64,000 bases of DNA, from positions 123,485,896 through 123,549,895 of the forward strand of contig NC_071391.1 of the NCBI RefSeq assembly GCF_022682495.2, written 5' to 3'. Each line of letters starts with the position of its first letter. Positions within the stretch are counted from its first letter, which is position 1. Source of the stretch: Desmodus rotundus (Eukaryota; Chordata; Mammalia; Chiroptera; Phyllostomidae). Shown here one piece after another: positions 33,771-45,662 of the stretch. A program made the position numbers and the translations under genes. The notes under the pieces were generated by a model that worked only from the letters and a program-made list of their open reading frames with translations, was not told the DNA's origin and made no database searches.

Positions 33771-34774
33771 AAAATATACCACCTCATGTTTCAAATGTGC
33801 TTGAGTTTTTCAAATTGCCTTTTCTTTCGTGCTGCTTTTCTTTCTCTTCTGTCCTCCATGGTAGATTTTAGAGCTCAGGAAATATGTGTTTGAAGATTTA
33901 AAATATAGTGCCATGAACTCCTAGAGGAAAAGTCTATGAATAAATAATTAGACTCATTTCACATCAAAATCTAAAGTGTAAAAAAACGTTCGCTATCACT
34001 TGGTGCTTTATTCACTTGTATGGAAATCTAATGGCATATCCATTGTTGTCACTGAGCCGTACTGAAATATTTTACCCTTGGGGCTTTTCGTCTGACAAAA
34101 GGAGAGTTTTTAAAAATGGTTTGCTAAAGGGGCAATTTATTAGTTCTGTAACGCATGGGTTAATATCACCATGTTTTATATTGAACATTCCTTGAAAGAA
34201 TTGCTATTAATATCACCGCAGCATGTATGTATATAACTCCTGTCATATTTGGGGTATGTAAATCAGGAATGCTGCTGGAGAACTACTTAGCATTTTCTTG
34301 GGAGTGAAGTGCTTAGTTTTGGAATTTAATTGTAGGTTTTACATTTAAGCTGTTCAGTATTACTTTTATAAAGGTTCTATAAATTTCTTGCTCTGTAGTT
34401 TAACAGGTTTAGTCACCACACTTGAAAGGCATCATCCTCATAATGAAGCTGGAAAAGAAGAAAGGTTGATCACGCAGGGCTGGCTGGCTGTGACCTGGAA
34501 CAATAGAGCTTGACTTCTTCGCGTCTGTAAGATTAGACTCTGGTGCGTGCTTATCTCGCTGGAATGATACGGAATTGTAACAAGAAAATGTTACGTTGTG
34601 CAGCTCTCCAAAGGGGTGTACATCTATTCTCACTTCGTATGTGTGGGAAAAGCTTTAAAACACTGTGGAAGCTGCCTCATGAGCTTAAAGCCCAATGGCA
34701 CAGACTGGACATAATATGAAACAAAATAAAGAGAAAAGCACAAAGGCTTTTATGTGTCCTGTAAAGCATTTCCT

Positions 34775-34793
34775 CCCCCCCCCCCCCCCCCCC
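34775..34793 (+). repeat. Poly(C) 19-mer
   Basis: TCCTC then an uninterrupted C run ending CGCCATTG. Long C runs are rare in mammalian unique DNA and often vary in length. Confidence 0.97.
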
Positions 34794-35520
34794 GCCATTG
34801 CAGTCTTTCTTTAAAGAGCTGAAGGCAGCTTAGGAAGGGTATGGTGGAAAAATTTGATTTTGAAGAGGTTTTTGAAAGAGATAAATTATATGTATGACCT
34901 GAGGGGAAAGTAAGAGGATATTTTGTTACCTGGGTGACAGATTTATTCTAGACTTTTCTACAATTTTAGTTGATACAGTTCAACTCTAAATATTAATGAT
35001 ATACCTACTATGTTCCCGAAACTGTTTCAGAGGTTTTAAAAGGACAGGCTTTTTGGTTTTGCCCTGAGGAATTTATATCTTTTTTGAGGTGACAAAAATT
35101 AAATCTATGAAATAACTTCTTAGAATTGTTGGATGTGTGAATGACAGTATTGTAAGCTGTCAAGATCATTTAAAATTTTGATTTTGTTATTATATGTATC
35201 ATTCCCAGATGTGTCAGACGAGCATAAATGATAGGCATTCCTTTTATGTCTTAAGTTACTACTAAAAATATTGCGAAGTCAAGGTCAAAGTTAGGGTTAA
35301 GAAAGAGCCTTTGGTCTCTTTCCATACTTGTTCTTAGTGCATTTGTTATTTACTCTTGAACTTTGCGTTATTTTATAAACATGTATAAACTGCCTAGTTA
35401 ATAATGTGTTAAAGAATTTTATGAATATTAAGCTAGTTAAAATGTATATATTCATTTCTCTTTTCCAAAAAAGCAAAAGAGCATTTCCATATTCCTGTTT
35501 CCTTTTTTCCTCCCATTAGC

Positions 35521-35650
35521 CGTGATTCCTCGGCGCGATCCCTGACAAGGGATTGCAGGTCCGTGTGCTACGTTCAGTTTGCGCGGCAGAGTGCAGACTG
35601 CCCTGCCGGAGAGTCAGACCCTCTTAAAACAGCTACTAGACTCGCTGATA
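35521..35650 (+). other. CpG cluster behind a splice-acceptor-like tract
   Basis: TTCCTTTTTTCCTCCCATTAG ends at about 35519, then about 130 bp hold roughly ten CpGs (CTCGGCGCGATCC, TTTGCGCGGCAG). Surrounding DNA is AT-rich and CpG-poor. A 62-codon frame (35579-35767) starts inside it but has no known domain. It may be an exon, a regulatory element or a small CpG island. Confidence 0.3.
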
Positions 35651-35942
35651 TCTCCTTGCTTCTTGAAGCTGGCATTTCCTTCTTTACTTTGTTTACCTCT
35701 ATCTTCCTTTCTTAAGACTGTTTTTCTTCATGGAAAAGATGAAATTGAAGTATCAGAAGATGACTAGCTACACACCTGGTGTCTATTTCCTCTCTCTTCT
35801 CCCTTCATAGCAAAACCAGAACTCAGGTTTTGTTTAGAGGAAGACTGTGCCCAGCAAAAATAAATACCATCTGGGGTCCCTTGCGACTGTAGATGGCCTT
35901 GTGATACGTTCTGGCCAACAAGATGAAAGGTTGAGGGTGTCA

Positions 35943-36130
35943 GGTGGAGTGTATTAGTTAGCTGATGCTGCATAACAAATTATCCCGAATCTCAGTGGCT
36001 TAAAACAACAACAAGCATTTATTATCTCACACAATTTTGGGATAGGTAACTCAAGAGAGCCAACTATGTGGTTTGGGCTCAGGATCTCTCCTGAGATTGC
36101 AGTCAAGGTGTTGGATGGGCCTGCAGTTAC
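35943..36130 (-). repeat. MaLR-type (MLT1-like) LTR fragment, antisense
   Basis: GTATTAGTTAGCTGATGCTG, AGTGGCTTAAAACAACAAC, TTTATTATCTCACACAATTT and GATTGCAGTCAAGGTGTTGG are typical antisense MLT1 text. Confidence 0.85.
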
Positions 36131-36195
36131 CTCTTAAAGTTTGACTTAAAGGATCTTTTAACCGCTATGTCTTATTGCCTCAAATAATGGTAACA

Positions 36196-36246
36196 GTGAT
36201 GATGATGGTGGTGATAAAGATGATGAAGAACGTAATGATGATGATA
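36196..36246 (+). repeat. (GAT)n imperfect microsatellite
   Basis: GATGATGATGG and AATGATGATGATAT with interruptions. Confidence 0.85.
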
Positions 36247-37774
36247 TCTGCCCCAGGAATGCAAAGCTAGAGTGTATACAGTGCTGTTATAGGCCAAATG
36301 CTACTATGAACTTCAAGATGTTGATTAGAATTAAGTTCATATTAATCGTCCCATTCACTGATTTCTCTGCTTTTTGAAGTGTTAAGATATGTTGAATTCT
36401 CTCTTGGCTGCTATAATTTGCTTTCTTTTGTGGAACTTTTATGGTTGGTCGGAGAAGGACATCCTTGACTTCCATCTAACCAAATAGCTATTGCATACTC
36501 TCTAAATTGGACCTAAAACAAACAAAAATAGTACAGAATAATCCAAAATTAAATGATGCATTCGTTATCATCCAGTGTAAAACCTTCCTAACAAAGGCTA
36601 CTTACGTGAGTCAGGAAGGAGAGAAGTCAGCAGTGGCTGGAAGCGCATAGCTCTGCGTGAGGGGGAGACTGACTGACACATGACTAACCCCCAAAGCAAG
36701 AGATACCTGGATGATGACAGGAAAACAAAGAATTGGTAACAAAGTGTCTATTATTATTTGTAGCTTTTGGATAAGTATTCATGTTGCGAAAAATGAGTAA
36801 GAGCTTAATATGCATAGATTTCTCATCTTTTAAGCAATACTTTTCCCTCACCTACACATAACTAAACACCTAAAAGTATCAAGAGGCTGCTAAGCATAGC
36901 ACATAACTAGCATGATGGTTACAGGCTAGCATTGGGATGGTGTGGGATGTCGGCGAGGGGACATGATAAGGCATCCAAGGCCTTAGCTAATGTTAAGTAG
37001 CTTGTTCCTCAGCACATTGTGTTCTTTTCTTGGTGGAAGAAAAAGCCTGAAGCAGCTTATTTGGGGTCTTAATCTCATGGGAGGTGGTGTTTATCAGAAG
37101 AGGGCTTCAGCAATATTATTCATCAATAAGTTGGTCTTTGTGTTCGGTTTGGGAATATTTGGGGAATGTAAATCTTCTTGGTTGAAAAGTTGCTGTATTC
37201 AGTCAACAGATATTTATTGAATGCCGACTATGGGTCAGGTTTAGTGGTGTTAATTAGTCCTTCCCAGAGTCTCCTGGTTCGTTCTTTCCCTTACATTCTC
37301 ACTCACAGCCTGCGTTCGGGCCCAGCTGCGTCCTTGCGCCTGTGTTGGCCACTACTGTGTGCCCCGCCATGTCACTGTGCTGCCGTGGGCTCGTGGCAGC
37401 AAGTGCACGTACCGTATTTCGGGTCCAGGCCTTCCACCAATCACAGTCTGTGCCCTGAAGTTTATCTTCTGCCGTTTCTCATTATAACCATAAGGAATTA
37501 TGGATGCACTGGTGTCTTTGGCTTCATTGTCATTTACATTAATGATTCCCACATCTGGGCTTTTGCCTAGTCTTTTTCCGCTTTAGCATTTATGAGTCTC
37601 TACTTGATTACCCAGGTGTTCTTCCTTTAATGTAACTCATATTCCTGACAGTTGAACAAAATTTTTGTATATTGAACCATTTAGGTAAATAGTTTAGGAA
37701 CAAGAGTAAATAATTTTATCTTTGTTTAAGGTCTATTTTAATGTAGTGGATATATGACTTGTATAGAAACATGG
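36247..37774. other. Unique stretch
   Basis: A 130-codon frame at 37178-37570 begins in a MIR/L2-like TATTTATTGAATGCCGAC segment and has no recognised domain, so I do not call a gene. Confidence 0.45.
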
Positions 37775-37960
37775 GAGCTCAGAATTGGAAAAAACTTAGA
37801 GCTCAGAGTACATACTCCTTCCTTAATTTCCACACAAGGAAACTGACATTCAGAGTGGTTACGAGATTTGGCTTAGGGCATTTGAATAATGAGTAGAAAG
37901 AGTAAGATTAACATCCTTGTTTTATAACTCATCTTTGAGTGTACTTTCCACTAGAGTAAT
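37775..37960 (-). repeat. MIR-like fragment, antisense
   Basis: AAGGAAACTGACATTCAGAG and GGTTACGAGATTTGGCTTA resemble the MIR complement, strongly diverged. Confidence 0.5.
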
Positions 37961-38054
37961 TGATTCCTCTTATTTTCCTCTTGTTTCATGTTTCTCGTTT
38001 GTAGTATCTCTAAAGGTAAGAGCTGTATTTTAACTACCATGTAGATAGATGGAT

Positions 38055-38250
38055 GTGAATATATTAGTCATAATGGGGTAGGTTATGCTGCAATAACAAA
38101 CAGCCCACCCCCTAACCACAGTGACTTGGAACACAAGGTTTCTGTTGTGTTGCATGTTTATCTTCAGTGTATTGTGCCTCACTTCCATGGTGTCTTCAGT
38201 CTGGGACCCAGGATAATAAAGCAACTTCTGGAACAATTGTAGGATGGAAA
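38055..38250 (-). repeat. Degenerate LTR-like fragment
   Basis: GGTTATGCTGCAATAACAAA and GTCTTCAGTCTGGGACCCAG follow a common mammalian LTR pattern. The subfamily is not clear. Confidence 0.45.
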
Positions 38251-38390
38251 ACAGCCACTGAACTATACGCTGGGTCTCAAATATTTTTGTTTTCACATCT
38301 TATTGGCTGGGGCACTTTACATGGCTTATCTTGTTATCAGTAAGATAGAAAAATATAATCCTTCTCTAGGTACAGGCAGCAAATATTTTT

Positions 38391-38513
38391 TTATTTTTAA
38401 AAATATATAATCTTCATTATATTTGTTCCCATTACTATTCGTCCCCCATGCCCCCTGCCCCCAGCCATCAACACTCTATTGTTCGTGTCCATGAGTCCTT
38501 TTTAGTTTTGAGC
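38391..38513 (-). mobile_element. Short L1 3' end with perfect target-site duplication
   Basis: CATTATATTTGTTCCCATTA, ATTCGTCCCCCATGCCCCCT and GTTCGTGTCCATGAGTCC are antisense L1 3' UTR. CAGCAAATATTTTT is repeated exactly at 38377-38390 and 38514-38527, so a 123-bp, 5'-truncated copy was inserted. Confidence 0.92.
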
Positions 38514-38709
38514 CAGCAAATATTTTTGAAAAATAACACACACAAAAAATCTACTGTGACCTTCCATACAGAGTGTTGAGTAATTACTTTCAGTTTGTGG
38601 CAAACTATTGTCATTGGCCCTGGTATGGCCGCTTTCTTTTTTTATTTACTTGTTTCTCTGTTTTCGTACATTCTTATAAAATACGTACTGTGGTTTGGGG
38701 TATGTGTTT

Positions 38710-38965
38710 TAAATTTGTATAAGTGCTATTAGGATAGAGATTGTATTGTTTCTTGATTTTTTTCATTCAACATTGTAAGATTTATCCACATTGCAATATA
38801 TTCATCTAGTTTCTTGCACGTGGTGAACACATAGTATTTCATGACAAGCATCCACCATTTGACCTGTCCGCTCCCTAGATTGCCGCCAATTGGTACCACA
38901 GTAAATGACACTGTGTGGGAATTTCTTTAGGCAATACACCCAGGAGCAGGATTGCTGTGTCATGC
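38710..38965 (-). mobile_element. Old L1M-type fragment, antisense
   Basis: TTTATCCACATTGCAATATA, CACATAGTATTTCATGAC and ACACCCAGGAGCAGGATTGC follow antisense old L1 text. Confidence 0.55.
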
Positions 38966-39249
38966 GGCGTGCGTGTTTTATTTAATAAGTAGGTATTATG
39001 TGGTGCTCTGTGAGTATGTGGACTAGCTTTCAGAACTATTCTTGGTGGCATTAGGTTTTTAGCAATTGATTATATCTTATAAATCAATGTTACTAATTTT
39101 GTAAATCAGTCAAGTCCACCCAAGAACACACATATAACTGAGGTGACATGTAATTCACATCGGTAAGGAGGTTTTCACTGATGATGTACAAGCCTATGTT
39201 AGAGTTTATTGTTCTGAGGCATTATTTTATGTTGCTATAGAAGTCAATC

Positions 39250-39600
39250 AGTAAATAAACAGAATGTGGTTTATTCAGTGGAGTATTTTTCAGAAACACA
39301 AAGGAAGGGATTGCAGGTACATGCCACAACCTGGGTACACCTCAAAAACGGCAAGTGTAAGAGGCCAGGCGCAGAGCCCCCATTTTTGATACCACTTATA
39401 GGGACTGTCTAGAACAGGTAAATCTGTAGAGACAGAAGGTAGCTTAGTAGTTGCCCCAGCAGGGGACTAGGGAATGAGGACTAAACGATACGGAGTTTTT
39501 GGGGGGCATGATGGAAACATTCTAAAATTGTGGCTGTGGTTGTAAAACTATGAAACATGAAAAATCATAAATGGATGAACTTTATGGCATGTAACTTACG
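39250..39600 (+). mobile_element. Old L1M 3' end
   Basis: CAACCTGGGTACACCTCAAA, AGACAGAAGGTAGCTTAGTA, GGTTGTAAAACTATGAAACA and ATGGATGAACTTTATGGCAT match the sense 3' end of old L1M elements. Confidence 0.75.
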
Positions 39601-41682
39601 TCATGGTAAGGCTGTTTAAAAAAAAATCCCAACACCTCCATTGGATCATTTTCCAAGAAGCAATTAGAAATGGGGTCAGGGCTACCCCTTAATTTCCTCC
39701 TTCCTTTGTGGACAGAGTAGGGGAACAGACTCTCCCACTGGGGAACCCGGAATGGGGAGAATCGGGACAGTTTTGTCCCTGAGCTCCATCCTAAAGTCAT
39801 TGGAAGCCCATGCATGTTACTTCAACTACAAAGCTCTGAGCTGAAATACTCCCGGCCCTGACCTTTGGTTTAACTGTTTCTATTATGTTCAGGACACTTT
39901 CACTTATGTGACCCACCACTGGTTCCCTTTCAAGTATCCGGTTTCTGCTGTACCCTCAATTTTTCTGTCTCAGTATTTAGGACTCTGGGAGAGCTTTTTC
40001 TTCTCTCTCTTTTCTAGACTCAACCTTTTATCACGTCATATCGTGTCATTTCTGAAATTATTTTTCAAATATGCCTCCTTTTTTCTTTAGGCTTTATCCT
40101 GGCCAGAAGGGGAATTTTTTTAAATTTTGAAAAAGATAGGATTGGCTGATTTATGCTAATTATAATTGTTTAAAAGTAGCAAGGAAATTTCAACAGTTTT
40201 AACAAATACCTGACATAACACGCTTGTGAATAAAACTGGAAAATTTAGTTCTGATTTTTTCTGCGTTTTATCTATGTCATTTCATAGCCACCACAACAGT
40301 TGTGTTTGTCAAATAAAACTACGGTAGTTTTTAAGTAAAGCATCCAAATCCATGATAACTAAGGGTGCTCAAGTGACGTGAATGCTTCAGCTGGAGATGG
40401 GCCAGCTTTCGGGGTCACGCTGTGAAGAGAAAGCCTGAGTCACACGCACCTCATCAACACTGTGGAATGAGAGCCGCGCGTTTGCCGAGCAGTGGATTTC
40501 CAGTGAGCACGTGAACTAATTGGTGGGAGAACATGCCACAGGGGCAATGATTTTAAGGTCATAGCAAGCTCAGTGGATAATGCTGACTTACACCGCCTCT
40601 CCCTGATAGCTGATCTTACCAACGAGCAGTTGAGAGGCATTCAAGCCTGAACTCTCTTCCCTGTGCCTTGAATGGCATGTCAGCGGTCACTGTTTTTGAC
40701 ATCCTTTATATTTGTCCAGTCAGCTCTAAATCTTTAGGTTGGGCTTCAGAGCACTCAGGAAAGAAAAGAAAAGCAATTATTTTCAGTCATTGAGTTTTGA
40801 AGATCTTAGCATTAATTATGCTAAACATTGTTGGTTCATCAACAAATAAAAACGTTAAAAGGAGGTATGAAGCATTCTAAACTTGCTTAAGGCAAGTTTG
40901 TGGTGATTAAGGAGATTTTGTATACACTAACATGTTTTTAGATACACTTCCACCCATGCATGTTCATGTACAGTTTCAAAGCCAAATATTCAAATTAAAG
41001 TTATTTCCAAGTTTGGAGAATAAACATTGAAAACTTTATTCACTTTTAAGAATGAAAACCAGAATTCACTGTTCCCTTGTGGAGCCCAGGGTAATTGTAG
41101 GTACGGAAACTACTACTTCAGTAAAACGAAGTCACAATGTTCTAGCTCTAGTAATACTTGTTAATTATTTAAATAATAATGGGCTTTGATTTAGGGGTTT
41201 TTCTCCTGCTTAAGTACTTAATTTATAAAAGGTTATTTGAGCACTAAAAGTATGCTTTACCTATTGTTTTTCGATCCCTGTGCTCTCTGACCTGTTGAAG
41301 TTTTGCAGATGTGCCCAATCAGAGGGTTTGGGGAAGCAGTACTGAATGTTCTTTGCAAGTGTCCGTCTGAGAAAATGAAAGTTAGAGGCTAAGCTGCTAT
41401 TCTTGTTTGTGATTCAAACTTTAAAACTTATTTTCCATAAGTAAAATAAGTGAAAAGTAGAAGGGATGTAAATTCCTAAATCTGCCAGAATCTTAATGTA
41501 TGTTAATGAAGAAATAATTTAAATATATCAAAAGTATCACATTACTTCCTAGAGAGAGTACCATGGGTGGTATTCTTTTCTGAAGTAGAGATTTGAAGTA
41601 GAAGAGTTGTTTTTCATAACGTATATGTATTATGCTAGACACAGTGTTGGATTAGAGTAGTTTTGGTTTCTTTTCTCTTTTT
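39601..41682. other. Unique stretch
   Basis: No transposable element recognised. Contains the candidate conserved block at 40370-40640. Small frames (60-77 codons) have no family. Confidence 0.45.
40370..40640. promoter_or_regulatory. Candidate conserved non-coding element
   Basis: Unique, with retained CpGs (GAGCCGCGCGTTTGCCGAGC) followed by GAGCACGTGAACTAATTGGT (E-box CACGTG and a TAAT core) and AAGGTCATAGCAAG (nuclear receptor half-site). Inference from motif density and lack of repeats. Confidence 0.25.
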
Positions 41683-41838
41683 TATAGTTTTATTAAGAAA
41701 TAGTTGACATACATCACTGTATAAGTTCAAGGTGTATAGCAAACCATAGCTGCCCGGTGGTTTGATTTCCACATACTGGGATGTGATATAGTGCGCCTAC
41801 TTAACTGACAACCCTCATCTCACATAGATACAATAGAG
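41683..41838 (-). mobile_element. L1 3' end fragment, antisense
   Basis: TTTTATTAAGAAATAGTTGA, CATACATCACTGTATAAGTT and CAAGGTGTATAGCAAACCAT are a well-known antisense L1 3' terminus. Confidence 0.85.
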
Positions 41839-41914
41839 TTTGAGGTTTTGATATGATAATGCTTAGAAAAACAATTACCCTAATTCTCATCTTGTAACTG
41901 AAAAACTAAAACGA

Positions 41915-42012
41915 TTGAGGGTGGGAGGTGGGGGTGAGTGGGGCAGGGGAGAGCAGCGGGGGTGGGGGGGGGAGATGGATACAACTCTACTTGAACAACA
42001 GTAAAAAAAAAT
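41915..42012 (+). mobile_element. Very short L1 3' tail
   Basis: G-rich L1 3' UTR (GTGGGGGTGAGTGGGGCAGG) then CTACTTGAACAACAGTAAAA, the end seen in the L1s at 20236 and 21504. TAACTGAA on both sides may be the duplication. Confidence 0.8.
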
Positions 42013-42940
42013 TCTAACTGAACATATTTATGACTGTCTCAGATTTTAGAGAGGGCATTTTGTCCTTAAAGAAAATAAATACAATGGCTGGATCTTTTGG
42101 ATGTTTTTCTTATTGTTTTCATTCAACTGATATATTGGTGACTGAGAAGCAACAGTGAAATGTAATATGTGTATGCCCACTCTCACCCTGTTATTTTAAC
42201 ATACTAAAAAAAGGCATTACTATTGTTCCAGCCTGAAACCTTTTCGGGGGGCAGGTTTGGCCTACAGAGTTTTAATCTTGCTGAAATACTGGTTTATTTT
42301 ACCTTTACCAACATTGGAGTTTATAAGTTTGTAAATCATTATATACCTTTGATATTCCAAGGTAGTACTGAGAGAATTTTTTAAAGTAAAACTTATTTTT
42401 AATGTTACAAGTACTATAATCTCTTTTCTCATGACTATACTAGTAGCCTCTGTTTATTAATGAAAATAAAGACTTGTGAAAATAAAAAGAAATCAGTAAT
42501 CTGGTCCTTGCATTCATTAGATACCTTTACAGGTCACCTGTGATCAGTTTGGGTACCATCTCTTCGATACCCTATAGCTGCTGTTGCGTGCGTTGGGGGT
42601 TATGAAACCGCGCTCTGGAAGAATGGTTCAGCTAGGGGTTTTATGTGCTTTTTTTATAGTTGTTCACAATGTCCCGAGATGAATTGTATGGTGAATCATT
42701 ATACGTTCGCTGGTTAAAAAGGTGTCTAATTGATTCACCACGCTGCGACATCACAGACTGTGTGCTGCGGGAGTGAAGCTTCCAGTTAACGACCTGTTGT
42801 GTGTTCACCGAGACGACAGGGCTTGCTCACCTGTTGGCAGTGCTGTCTAATTGGTCTACCCGGTGTTGTAACTCAATCGTCTGTCAAAAACAGATATGAC
42901 TGCAGGGAGCAGAGCCACATACAGACCCTGACCATACATA
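42013..42940. other. Unique stretch with retained CpGs
   Basis: About 42585-42890 has CpGs throughout (GTTGCGTGCGTTGG, AACCGCGCTCTGG, ACCACGCTGCGACATC). A 68-codon frame at 42799-43005 runs into the MITE and is not convincing. Confidence 0.4.
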
Positions 42941-43068
42941 CAGGGGTGGGCAAAAGGAGCTTTACAGTTGTTTGTATGGAAAGAAATACAATAATTAGTA
43001 AATAATGACAATACGAGAACAAACTGTTTTGCATACTCATCACACAAAGCTACTTTTGCCGACCCCTG
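42941..43068. mobile_element. Mariner-type MITE, copy 1
   Basis: A 128-bp element with terminal inverted repeats CAGGGGTGGGCAAAAGGAGC and GCTACTTTTGCCGACCCCTG, flanked by TA on both sides, as expected for mariner insertion. No coding capacity. Related copies lie at 58666-58780 and 19273-19372. Confidence 0.93.
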
Positions 43069-43219
43069 TATGTACACATTTACTTACACTAACATACGTT
43101 CAATGAGTTTTTTGTCTTACTTGCTATTAATGCTTGTACGAGTGAGTCAGAAGTGGAAAGGAAAATGTGTGTTAGTTTTAAGGTAAATGAAATAGATTCT
43201 GATTTAGTTGAAGTGAACC

Positions 43220-43470
43220 ATCTCATTTAAAATTAGCCCAGAGGGCTTGTGAAGAAAGCAAGCAACCCGAACATAGTAATGCGCATTGCCCAGTTGTTTC
43301 TGTGGATGCTGCAGGCTCAGGGCTGGAGTGCTGTGACAGCCGTTATCGAATGCGGCAAACAGCTGTTTTTAAACAGAAGAAATTCAAGTCGACAGCTTGG
43401 CAGTGACATTCAGTGAGATTGTTTTTGTCATCTTCAGTATAGAGAGTGGATTCAGGTTGGTTTTAGGAAA
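43220..43470. promoter_or_regulatory. Candidate conserved non-coding element
   Basis: Unique block with TTTAAAATTAGCCC, AATGCGCATTGCCC, AAACAGCTGTTTTT (palindromic E-box) and CAAGTCGACAGC. No repeat or coding signal; motif-based inference. Confidence 0.22.
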
Positions 43471-44519
43471 TTTGTATCGTGTAGTTTATAGAGCAAACAT
43501 TTTGAATGAAAGATAGTTTTGTCCATTGGGGGGCAGATGTTATTACGAGAGTATGGAATTAGCTTTTAATGTATATTTTAATGAATTACTGAGACATAAT
43601 CTCTAGAGCCTAAGTTTAAAATCAAATTTCCCCTTTTTCTTTCCTGCTGTGGGGAAGTAGTCTAGTAAAATGCCTGTAAGAGTGACTGTAAAAGGTGTTT
43701 TCCAAAGCTACGTTTTATTCTCTCAGTTTAAAAGAGGCAGCTTTTTAGACGTAAAGGTGTGTTTGGAGAAGGACATGAGCTTGAGGCTGTGTCGGCTTCC
43801 TGGAAGCAAGGACTAAAGTAGCGCGGAGGAGTGGAAAGAAAATACCTGATTACCTTTTCCAGAAATCTTTTCCCAGGGATAAGGGGATTGGTGACAACTG
43901 ATTCGACAGCTCTTGGAAAAGTCGGAGAAGCTTGTTCTGCTGTCCTTAAATGAAATGAGTATATTGTTAAACTCATACGTCAAAAAAAACCCATAGGGTA
44001 AATCAGAGTGAATTATTTCACTTTCCTACAGCAAATGTGTGAGAAATTTGATTGCTGTTTTTCTAAGTGCAGCTAATTATTAGGGTTTTTCAGATAGAAA
44101 CCTTAGGTTCAGCAGTAAAGATTTATATTAAATGTAGTCTGAAAAAACCCCAGCAATACATTATTCAATGAAATTTGAGTGAGTTAAGTAAGTAAATTGA
44201 TTGCTTTAGCTAATATCCAGTTATGTTTCTGGTGCAAGCAGTAAAAGAACCAGTCTGCAGCAGCATTGGAAGTTAAAACGTTGTCAGAGTCCTGTCATCC
44301 CGTTCCAAACACTTTGCCACAAGCCTCCTTTCATGGGTCTTCATCGCCCTTCCACGCTTCCAGGGCACCTCCTCCGGGTCCCCGAGGGGCTGGCCACTGA
44401 GTGTCAGCTTTGCTTAAGGACTATGCCTTCAGTTAGGAAAACAGAGCAAATCATTTGTAATAGCCAGTGGACTTTTCTATTCTTGATCCATTTCTCCATT
44501 TTACTTATCTCTTAGAAGA

Positions 44520-44700
44520 CGTAATGGCCCCAGACACGGCACAGCCCTGAATCTGTGCAAAGTCAGACGTTTTCGGAGATGCTTTCGTGTTAGGTCGTTG
44601 CTGTACCCCTTAGAGTCGCATTATATCAGCGAGTCAAAAGAACGTCTTAACGTGAAAGAATTGGTTTGCCTCGATACGCATTTGAATCTAGAGAGGATAT
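44520..44700. other. CpG-retaining AT-balanced patch
   Basis: About a dozen CpGs in 180 bp at modest GC (GACGTTTTCGGAGATGC, TTTCGTGTTAGGTCGTTGC, CAGCGAGTC, CCTCGATACGC). Methylated mammalian DNA normally loses these. No repeat is recognised. Confidence 0.4.
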
Positions 44701-45429
44701 TGTTCATCCAACAGGATCTAGCTTATTTCTGGCAACTTGTTCCATCAGCGTGTAGCCTGAACTTGGAGCTCGTGATTGTCTTGTGAGGTGACCCTCTGGA
44801 AGCTGTGGCTGGAGGGCCTTGTACGAGGCAGGTGGGCGTTGTCACGCTAGCCCCGCTTCACTCTGGCATCATGGGGTGCCAGCTCCAGTACCTGGAGGGG
44901 GCTTTCACGGTCTTGATTGCAGAACAATTTGATAAGGCACCATGGCCCCCAGGTGTTAGATTAATAAAATAATTTGTTATAATAGATGCTATCATTCACA
45001 GAGAAGAAAACATTGGCAAAGTGAAGGCATGACTGGTGATGCCAAACCAGGTCTTTTTTAAATATATATGTATATTTAGAAGGAGGCTTAGCTCTGAAGA
45101 TGGGCAAGGTGAAGGAAGTCAGCAGCAATTCCAGTGGATGTTTCTGTGTTATTGTATTGCCTGGCTTCAGTTTCCTGTCCGCCTGTACTCTCAGGCCTGA
45201 CCTGTGCAGGAAGACGAGGAGAAATTGTGTGGCCATGATACGCTGTGGCAGGACTGAGGAAAATACGACGTGGCAGTGGTTTGCAAGACATTTAGAAGGT
45301 TTCCAACCCAATTATCGCCCATCGCAGCTGGAAGAATTTAGTGGAATATGGCCCAATGAAACGCACCGGTTGAAAACTTCTTAAATAACTTCCGGTGTTA
45401 GAGAGTCAGGGTTGTGTGGTGGCCAAGGA

Positions 45430-45662
45430 CGTCCTGTCTGGAGCCTCGCTGCCTGGGCCTGAGCCTCACCGCTTACTAGCTGTCCAGCCTCCACTGGGTT
45501 ATTCGTCCGCTTCGTGCCAGTTTCCTAGTCTGTGAAACTGTAAAAGTCACACCCAACTGCCAGGGTTAGTGTAAGGATCAGATGAGTTAAACATTTGAAA
45601 TTCTTGGAACGATGCTTCGCATTTAGAAAGAGCTTAATCCACATAATGTTGTTATTGTTTCA
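45430..45662 (+). repeat. MIR, sense
   Basis: CACCGCTTACTAGCTGTCCA, TTTCCTAGTCTGTGAAACTG, GTTAGTGTAAGGATCAGATG and AAAGAGCTTAATCCACATAA give a nearly full MIR. Confidence 0.88.

Larger units (their letters stand above)
33771..35942. other. Unique stretch with poly(C) run
   Basis: No young repeats. A 19-nt C homopolymer sits at 34775-34793. CpG-retaining patches occur near 34500-34580 and at 35521-35650. No coding gene is recognised. Confidence 0.45.
43071..45429. other. Unique, repeat-poor stretch
   Basis: No transposable elements recognised. Holds the blocks at 43220-43470 and 44520-44700. A 94-codon frame at 45100-45384 and minus-strand frames of 67-116 codons over the same bases show no domain. 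Confidence 0.45.

Noticed and set aside
37178..37570. 130-codon plus-strand protein
   Set aside because: It starts in a MIR/L2-like segment, has no domain, and overlaps a minus-strand frame of similar quality.
45100..45384. 94-codon plus-strand protein
   Set aside because: The same bases carry minus-strand frames of 67 and 116 codons, so the openness is due to composition. No domain or splice signals support a gene.
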